Origin: JACKOD01 sp041591635
GTDB lineage: Bacteria > Pseudomonadota > Gammaproteobacteria > Pseudomonadales > Oleiphilaceae
Direction of reading: 5' to 3'
DNA: 7,120 nucleotides
NCBI GenBank assembly: GCA_041591635.1
Contig: JBFHRO010000167.1
Span: forward strand, 1-7,120
The notes beneath the pieces were generated by a model. The model was not told where the DNA came from, ran no database searches, and worked only from the letters and a program-made list of their open reading frames with translations. A program made the position numbers and the translations under genes. Position 1 is the first letter of the stretch, and every line of letters begins with the position of its first letter. Below, in pieces: positions 1 through 5,462 of the stretch.

Positions 1-2
1 CC

Positions 3-2876
3 GCCAGCTCGGACAGGGTGCGGGGGTTTATTACCACACCGGTGCAACAGGCCGTTGCCAGCGCCGAGGGCATTGATTACCTCAAGTCGACCAGCAAGCA
101 AGGGATCAGCACGGTGTCGGTACACCTGCAACTGGGGTACGACGCCAACAAGGCCATGACCGAAGTGCTGGCCAAGGTGGCCCAGGCACGCAAGGAGCTG
201 CCGGGCAACGCGGAAGAACCCGTGATCAGCAAATCCACCGGCGGCACCACGTCCCTGCTGTACCTGAGTTTTTTCAGTGAGCACATGGGTGAAGCGCAAA
301 TCAGCGACTACCTCAAACGGGTGGTACAGCCGCAACTGCAAACCCTTGAGGGTGTCGCCAGCGCCGCCATTCTGGGCGAAAAGGCCTTCGCGCTGCGGGT
401 CTGGCTCAACCCGCAAAAACTCGCCGCCTATAACCTGACGCCGCAGGATGTGGCCCAGGCCATCAACGCCAACAGCTATCTTGCCGCCGCCGGTGAAACC
501 AAGGGGCTGATGCTGTCATTCAACGTCCAGGTCGATACCGATTTGCAGCGCCCGGATGAGTTTCGCCAGCTGGTCATCAAGCGCGATGATGGCGCCCTGG
601 TACGCCTTGGCGATGTAGCCAGCGTCGAAATGGGGGCCGAGAATGACGACTCGGCGGTGTACTTCAACGGCAAACGTGCGGTCTTCGTGGCCATTGATGC
701 CCAACCCGCGGCCAACCCGCTGCAAGTGATCGACCGGGTTTACGCCAAGCTGCCGGCCATCGAGCGCCAACTGCCCGATGTGCTCAAGGCCAAGGTGGCC
801 TACGATGCCACCCGGTTTATCCGTAACTCGATTGAGGAGGTGGTCAAAACCGTCGCCGAGGCCACCCTGATTGTCATTTTGGTGATTTTCCTGTTTCTGG
901 GCTCGGTGCGTTCGGTGCTGATTCCGGTGGTGACCATTCCCCTGTCACTGATCGGGGTGTGTTTTTTCATGCTGGTTTTGGGTTACTCCATCAACCTGCT
1001 GACACTGCTGGCGATGGTGCTGGCCATTGGTCTGGTGGTGGATGATGCCATTGTGGTGGTCGAGAACATTCACCGCCATATCGAGGAAGGCTTGTCGCCG
1101 TTTGATGCTGCCCTTAAAGGTGCGCGGGAGATCGCCATGCCGGTGATTTCCATGACCCTGACTCTGGCCACCGTCTACGTGCCCATTGGCTTCATGGGCG
1201 GGCTCACGGGGGGGCTGTTCAAGGAATTCGCCTTCGCCCTGGCCGGTGCGGTGATTATTTCCGGCGTCATTGCCCTCACACTCTCGCCCATGATGTGCGC
1301 CAAACTGCTCACCTCACACAGCAGCGCCTTTGCGAAGCGCCTCGACCGGCTGTTTGATGCGCTGCGTCGCCGCTATCAACGCCGCCTGCATGCCACCCTG
1401 GAGTACACGCCGGTCACGCTCTTTATGGCTGTCACCCTGCTGGTGAGCTGCGGATTTCTGTACCAGGTGTCGAACAAGGAACTGGCCCGGGAAGAAGACC
1501 AGGGCATTATCTTCAGCCTCTCAAGTGCACCGGCCAACGCCACCAAAGACTATGTGCAGGCGTACATCCCGTCCCTGCTGGCGCAGATCGACAGTTTCCC
1601 GCAAAAAAGCGACTCCTTTGTGGTCGCGGGTATGGAAGGTGTCAACTCGCTGTTTTCCGGCATGCTGCTCACCCCCTGGAGCGAGCGCAGCCAAACCCAG
1701 ATGGAACTGGTGCCGCAGATGCAGGCCAAACTGGGGCAAATCGCCGGGTTTGAATCGGTTTCCTTTAACCTGCCGACGTTGCCGGGGGCGACCGGCATGC
1801 CGATTCAGTTTGTGCTCACCAGCGCCCAGGACCACGAAGTACTGTATGAACTGGGGCAGGAATTGCTGGGCAAGGCCATGGCCAGCGGGTATTTCATGTT
1901 TTTGACCACCGACCTCAAGTTTGACCGGCAGGTGGCCAAAATCGAGATCGACAAACCCAAGGCGGCCGAGCTTGGCATCAGCATGCAGGAGATTGGTGCG
2001 GCGCTCTCGACCCTGCTTGGCGGTGGCAGCGTCAACCGCTTCAACGTCGATGGGCGCAGCTATGACATTATCCCGCAGGTGGCGCAGGACTATCGCCGCA
2101 CCAAGGAGCAGCTCGGCCAGTATCAGGTGCGTACCGGCAGCGGTGAGCTGGTACCTTTGGCAACGGTCGCACGCCTGTCTCACAGCGTCGAGCCCACCCA
2201 GCGCGGCCAGTTTCAGCAGCTCAATGCCATGATGCTCGAAGGCGTGATGATGCCGGGCGTAAGCACCGGCGATGCGCTGGCGGTACTCAACCGGCTGGCC
2301 CAGGAAACCCTGCCAAAGGACACAGGCATTGATTATGCGGGCGCCTCACGCCAGTTCATGCAAGAAGGCAATGCCCTGCTGTTCACCTTTTTCTTTGCCC
2401 TGATCATGATTTATCTGGTGCTGGCCGCCCAGTTTGAAAGCTTTCGCGACCCGCTGATCATTCTCATTACCGTGCCCTTGTCGCTGATGGGCGCCTTGCT
2501 CCCCATTGCGCTGGGCGTCACCTCCATCAACATCTTCACCCAGGTGGGGCTGGTGACGCTGATCGGCCTGATCAGCAAACACGGCATTCTGATCGTTGAA
2601 TTCGCCAACCAGTTGCAACGCAACGAGGGGCTGGGCAAGCGTGAGGCGGTGGAAAAGGCCGCCGGCATGCGCCTGCGCGCCATTTTGATGACCACCGCCG
2701 CCATGGTCGTAGGTGTCATCCCCCTGATCATGGCGCAGGGCGCCGGCGCCGCCAGCCGTTTCGATATCGGGCTGGTGGTGGCGTCGGGGTTGTCGGTCGG
2801 CACCCTCTTTACCCTGTTTGTGGTGCCGGCCATGTACCTGCGCCTGGGACAAGCCAAATCCGCACTCAGGCCATGA
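3..2876 (+). CDS. RND-family (HAE1-type) multidrug efflux transporter, inner-membrane subunit, 5' partial
   Basis: Proton-driven inner-membrane pump of a tripartite efflux system; it would work with a periplasmic adaptor and an outer-membrane channel, neither visible here. The frame is open to the left edge (first whole codon at 3). The GTG at 18 is not a credible start, because it lies inside a conserved stretch (RGFITTP) that in relatives follows the first transmembrane helix. About 957 residues are present of the usual 1020-1050, so roughly 60-90 N-terminal residues including TM1 are missing. Visible landmarks are the first porter domain, then a TM2-TM6 block (about 850-1310) with the proton-relay pair DD at 1041-1046 in GLVVDDAIVVVEN, TM7 near 1400-1470, the second porter domain, and a C-terminal TM block. 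That last block holds the conserved Lys (2577-2579) in ISKHGILIVEFA, equivalent to AcrB K940. The ORF is intact to TGA at 2874. Substrate cannot be read from sequence, so no gene symbol is given. Confidence 0.95.
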   Translation, partial: ASSDRVRGFITTPVQQAVASAEGIDYLKSTSKQGISTVSVHLQLGYDANKAMTEVLAKVAQARKELPGNAEEPVISKSTGGTTSLLYLSFFSEHMGEAQISDYLKRVVQPQLQTLEGVASAAILGEKAFALRVWLNPQKLAAYNLTPQDVAQAINANSYLAAAGETKGLMLSFNVQVDTDLQRPDEFRQLVIKRDDGALVRLGDVASVEMGAENDDSAVYFNGKRAVFVAIDAQPAANPLQVIDRVYAKLPAIERQLPDVLKAKVAYDATRFIRNSIEEVVKTVAEATLIVILVIFLFLGSVRSVLIPVVTIPLSLIGVCFFMLVLGYSINLLTLLAMVLAIGLVVDDAIVVVENIHRHIEEGLSPFDAALKGAREIAMPVISMTLTLATVYVPIGFMGGLTGGLFKEFAFALAGAVIISGVIALTLSPMMCAKLLTSHSSAFAKRLDRLFDALRRRYQRRLHATLEYTPVTLFMAVTLLVSCGFLYQVSNKELAREEDQGIIFSLSSAPANATKDYVQAYIPSLLAQIDSFPQKSDSFVVAGMEGVNSLFSGMLLTPWSERSQTQMELVPQMQAKLGQIAGFESVSFNLPTLPGATGMPIQFVLTSAQDHEVLYELGQELLGKAMASGYFMFLTTDLKFDRQVAKIEIDKPKAAELGISMQEIGAALSTLLGGGSVNRFNVDGRSYDIIPQVAQDYRRTKEQLGQYQVRTGSGELVPLATVARLSHSVEPTQRGQFQQLNAMMLEGVMMPGVSTGDALAVLNRLAQETLPKDTGIDYAGASRQFMQEGNALLFTFFFALIMIYLVLAAQFESFRDPLIILITVPLSLMGALLPIALGVTSINIFTQVGLVTLIGLISKHGILIVEFANQLQRNEGLGKREAVEKAAGMRLRAILMTTAAMVVGVIPLIMAQGAGAASRFDIGLVVASGLSVGTLFTLFVVPAMYLRLGQAKSALRP

Positions 2877-3651
2877 TGTGCACACCGCCATCCACGTACA
2901 GGGTTTCGCCACTGAGGCGACGCCCGTACGGGGTGGCCAGGTAGGCACAGGCAAACCCGACATCCATGATGTCCACCAGTTCACCCAAAGGGGCCCGCTG
3001 TGCCGCCTGGGTCAGCAACAGATCAAAATCCTTGAGCCCGGAGGCGGCACGGGTTTTCAGCGGACCGGGAGAAATGGGGTGCACGCGAATGCGCTTGGGG
3101 CCCAGTTCGTAGGCCAGATAACGGCAGGCCGCCTCCAGCGCGGCCTTCACCGGCCCCATGAGATTGTAATTGGGCACCACCTTGTTGGCACCGTAGTAAC
3201 TCATGGCAAACAGGGTGCCACCGGCGGTCATCAGAGGTTCGGCCAGCCGCGCCATGCGAATGAAGGAATGGCAGGACACATCCATCGCCTTGGCAAAGCC
3301 CTCGGCCGAACTGCACAGCAAGCCACCCTGCAGGTCTTCTTTGGGTGCCCAGGCAATGGAGTGCACCAGAATATCCAGCTGCCCCCATTCCTTGCTGATC
3401 GTCTCAAAGACCTGTTCGAGCTGCCCCGGCACCGACACATCGAGCGGTAAAAAAATCGGCGCATTCAGTGCCTGCGCCAAGGGCTCCACGTGGGGACGCG
3501 CCTTGTCGTTGAGGTAGGTCACGGCGACCTCGGCACCCAGTTCGTGAAAGGCCCGGGCACAGCCCCAGGCAATGGAGGATTCATTGGCGATACCTATCAC
3601 CAGGGCTTTTTTACCGGCCAACACCGGATTGGTTGCACGTGGCAGTTCCAT
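2866..3651 (-). CDS. fabI: Enoyl-[acyl-carrier-protein] reductase, FabI type
   Basis: A cytoplasmic NAD(P)H-dependent reductase of the SDR superfamily, performing the last step of each fatty-acid elongation cycle (trans-2-enoyl-ACP to acyl-ACP). The 261 residues match FabI length. The nucleotide-binding loop GIANESSIAWG is at residues 20-30. The FabI-specific catalytic set is Y152, Y162 and K169 in SYYGA and NYNLMGPVK, with the same 10- and 7-residue spacing as E. coli Y146/Y156/K163. HSIAWAP (97-103) corresponds to HSIGFAP, so the E. coli G93 position is Ala; Ala here is also found in triclosan-sensitive FabIs, so resistance should not be inferred. The ATG at 3651 is chosen over the GTG just before it because AAGGAG then sits 5 nt upstream rather than 2. 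The gene overlaps the convergent RND gene by 11 bp. It lies 53 bp behind the OmpA-like gene on the same strand. It could be a paralogue rather than the housekeeping enzyme, since many of these bacteria also carry FabV. Confidence 0.88.
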   Translation of the reverse strand: MELPRATNPVLAGKKALVIGIANESSIAWGCARAFHELGAEVAVTYLNDKARPHVEPLAQALNAPIFLPLDVSVPGQLEQVFETISKEWGQLDILVHSIAWAPKEDLQGGLLCSSAEGFAKAMDVSCHSFIRMARLAEPLMTAGGTLFAMSYYGANKVVPNYNLMGPVKAALEAACRYLAYELGPKRIRVHPISPGPLKTRAASGLKDFDLLLTQAAQRAPLGELVDIMDVGFACAYLATPYGRRLSGETLYVDGGVHIMA

Positions 3652-3656
3652 CACTA

Positions 3657-3662
3657 CTCCTT
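3657..3662 (-). promoter_or_regulatory. Ribosome binding site of fabI
   Basis: AAGGAG on the minus strand, 5 nt before the ATG at 3651. It decides between the adjacent GTG (3654) and ATG (3651) starts in favour of ATG. Confidence 0.75.
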
Positions 3663-3704
3663 ATCCTTATTTTGTCGAAAACAGTTCACCGAAAGTTCCG
3701 GGGA

Positions 3705-5183
3705 TCAACGCAGGCGCTTGACCAGCTCTACCCGGCGATTTTTTTGCTTGCCGGCTTCGCTGGTGTTGCTCGCCGTGGGCGCATAGGGCCCTACCCCCTG
3801 GGCCTGCAGGCGTGCCGGCGCTACCTTGTAGGTCTTGACCAGGGTGGCGACCACCGCATCGGCACGGCGCCTGGACAGGGTCACATTGGCGGCACCTTCG
3901 CCCACATCATCGGTATGTCCCACCACGTACAGCAGCAGATCGGTATGGCGGGTCAAGAGCTGGCTGATTGCCTCCAGCGTCGGTTTGGACTCGGGTTTCA
4001 CCTCGGCCTTGCCGGTATCAAAGTAAATGCCGTAGATCAGGGCCTTGCCGTCGGTATCCAGCTGTTGTTTGAGCTGATCGGCGTTGACGGTAACCAACCC
4101 CGTCTGCACCTGTTTTTCTTCCACAATCACTTGCTGCACCGCGACTTCTGCCTCATACCCGCCAATAAACAGGGCGACATAGGTCGTGCTTCCCGCCTGG
4201 GGTTTTTTCGCCAGCAGGTAATAGGGTTTGTGGTACCAGTTGAACACATTGCCCGCCAGCGCCAGCGGGTTGCCCAGGGCTTTGGCCTGCTCGGCGCTGC
4301 CGCACTGGTTCAGTTCACACTGAGACTCAAACACAAATCCGGCCTGGGTCAGGGCCGTCTTGTAGTTCTCATACACCTTCAGGGTCGAGACATTGGCGAG
4401 GGTATAGGTGTGGCGAGCCAGATCCCCGGTAAGTGCCAGGGGCGCCTTTTTGGCGCTGGTGATGGCATAGGGCAAGGTTGCCGTTTCGGTATCAACCTTT
4501 TTGTGCTGATAGATCCTGGCGCCAGGATAGCGCGGCAACAGCGGATGATCCTCTGCCTTGTCTTTTTCCGAGAGGGGTTCCAGACTCGTGGCCGTCGGAG
4601 CCTGGCTGGCATAGCGGGCGTCGACCTTCACCAGATGGGTTTCTGGCGCTTCGGTTTCGATAATCACCTGCTGTATCGACACCTGGCTTTCATAGGCGCC
4701 CACAAACCAGGCAAGGAGGATTTTGCCTTTGGCGCCATCCAGCTCCCCCACCCAGTAGTAGGGGTTGTGATAGCTGTTATAGACACTGCCACTGATGGCC
4801 AGCAGGGAACCCAAAGTCTGTGCGGCCTGAGGATCGCCACAGGCATCGAGGGCACAGGAATACAGCGGTTTGGCCCCCAGCTGCTTGGCGGCGCTGAGGT
4901 AGTTCTCGTACACCTTGAGGCTGGACACGTTTTTGAGATCGTAGGTATGGCGGTACAAATCCCCCACCCGTTCGAGCTTCTTGTAATCGGCCGGTTTCTT
5001 GCTGACATCCACCACCGACACCGGCAAGGCAAAACGCTCATAGTCAATCATTTGTGCATAACTGATGGCAGCCCCCGGATAGGCACTGATCAGGGGGTGA
5101 TCCTCCCGGTAACTGGCACCCAGATTCTGGCTTAACAGCAGGGTCGAAATCAGCCCCACCCGGGGCAATAGGCGAGCAATCAT
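3705..5183 (-). CDS. Secreted OmpA-domain protein with two tandem Cys-x4-Cys (DUF4892-like) modules
   Basis: A 492-residue predicted periplasmic protein tethered to peptidoglycan. Residues 1-23 form a Sec signal peptide (MIARLLPRVG, a hydrophobic stretch, then LGA) with no lipobox Cys. Two homologous modules follow, about 27-191 and 211-371, sharing EDHPL, YPGA, GDL-x-RHTY, NVS-x-LKVYENY and a Cys-x4-Cys-Gly (C110/C115, C289/C294). The Cys pattern and length recall DUF4892, but that link is from memory and uncertain. Residues 381-492 are an OmpA C-terminal domain with IYFDTGKAEV, GHTDDVGE, LSRRRADAV and KNRRVEL, including the Asp and Arg that bind diaminopimelate in OmpA. No beta-barrel segment is seen, so it is probably soluble and wall-bound. 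The ATG at 5183 is chosen because it gives a signal peptide and has AAGGA 5 nt upstream; the longer frame starting at 5312 would put 43 non-hydrophobic residues first. It may be co-transcribed with fabI. The role of the modules is unknown. Confidence 0.88.
   Translation of the reverse strand: MIARLLPRVGLISTLLLSQNLGASYREDHPLISAYPGAAISYAQMIDYERFALPVSVVDVSKKPADYKKLERVGDLYRHTYDLKNVSSLKVYENYLSAAKQLGAKPLYSCALDACGDPQAAQTLGSLLAISGSVYNSYHNPYYWVGELDGAKGKILLAWFVGAYESQVSIQQVIIETEAPETHLVKVDARYASQAPTATSLEPLSEKDKAEDHPLLPRYPGARIYQHKKVDTETATLPYAITSAKKAPLALTGDLARHTYTLANVSTLKVYENYKTALTQAGFVFESQCELNQCGSAEQAKALGNPLALAGNVFNWYHKPYYLLAKKPQAGSTTYVALFIGGYEAEVAVQQVIVEEKQVQTGLVTVNADQLKQQLDTDGKALIYGIYFDTGKAEVKPESKPTLEAISQLLTRHTDLLLYVVGHTDDVGEGAANVTLSRRRADAVVATLVKTYKVAPARLQAQGVGPYAPTASNTSEAGKQKNRRVELVKRLR
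4071..5105 (-). repeat. Tandem duplication of a ~160-residue domain inside the OmpA-like gene
   Basis: Module 1 spans about 4611-5105 and module 2 about 4071-4553, joined by a roughly 20-residue charged linker (SLEPLSEKDKA region). They align along their full length with one short gap. Identical blocks include EDHPL, NVS-x-LKVYENY and QQVI, and there is an aligned pair of cysteines in each. The copies have diverged at the DNA level, so the duplication is old. Confidence 0.8.
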
Positions 5184-5188
5184 AAAGG

Positions 5189-5193
5189 TCCTT
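5189..5193 (-). promoter_or_regulatory. Ribosome binding site of the OmpA-like gene
   Basis: AAGGA on the minus strand, 5 nt before the ATG at 5183. It supports that start over the longer in-frame extension. Confidence 0.65.
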
Positions 5194-5223
5194 GTGGCAG
5201 TGGTGTTATTCCTGTGAACGGCC

Positions 5224-5252
5224 AGTGTAGAGATTTGAGGCTCAATTGAAAA
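5224..5252 (-). promoter_or_regulatory. Possible sigma-70 promoter for the OmpA-like gene
   Basis: On the minus strand, TTTTCA (5247-5252) and TACACT (5224-5229) are separated by 17 bp. Each matches 4 of 6 consensus bases. Transcription would begin near 5217, giving a short leader of about 34 nt that contains the AAGGA site. The match is weak and was found by eye; position is its main support. Confidence 0.3.
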
Positions 5253-5462
5253 CAGACAGTCACCACAGAATACGGAACTGCCCGGCCTAACGACTTTTCT
5301 GTCAGGCAACAAAATGACGACTTAATCACAATTCAATCGTGCACCAGGCAGCAGTTGCAGCAGCATCATCAATTCGTTCATGTACCGGCGCCAGCGTCGC
5401 GTGTTCTCATGCTCATTGCTATCCCATTCGTCATCTATCTTCTGGTCAGAGAGACACTTATC

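Larger units (their letters stand above)
5184..5462. other. Divergent intergenic region
   Basis: These 279 bp separate the minus-strand OmpA-like gene from the plus-strand lectin-phosphatase gene, so both promoters should lie here. The part from about 5184 to 5340 is visibly AT-richer than the flanking genes. It contains the weak minus-strand promoter candidate, an 8-bp palindrome TCAATTGA (5242-5249), and a direct repeat ACGACTT at 5290-5296 and 5317-5323, 27 bp apart. I found no convincing plus-strand promoter, no RNA gene, and no small ORF with a ribosome site. Confidence 0.7.

Noticed and set aside
18..20. GTG at 18 as the start of the RND transporter
   Set aside because: Codons 3-17 are in frame and fit the conserved sequence preceding RGFITTP in relatives. 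A start here would drop the first transmembrane helix. The gene is cut by the window edge.
3334..3357. Ala in place of E. coli FabI G93 as a sign of triclosan resistance
   Set aside because: Ala at this position also occurs in FabI proteins that remain triclosan-sensitive, so it is not diagnostic.
2818..3450. A plus-strand ORF of 210 residues opposite fabI
   Set aside because: It begins inside the RND gene in another frame and is antisense to a clear FabI with all catalytic residues. It shows no domain of its own.
3652..3704. A terminator or promoter between the OmpA-like gene and fabI
   Set aside because: I found no GC-rich hairpin followed by a T-run and no paired -35/-10 of reasonable quality on the minus strand.
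3633..5135. A 500-residue plus-strand ORF opposite the OmpA-like gene
   Set aside because: It mirrors the real minus-strand gene. The minus strand has a signal peptide, ribosome site, duplicated domain and an OmpA domain; the plus-strand product has none of these.
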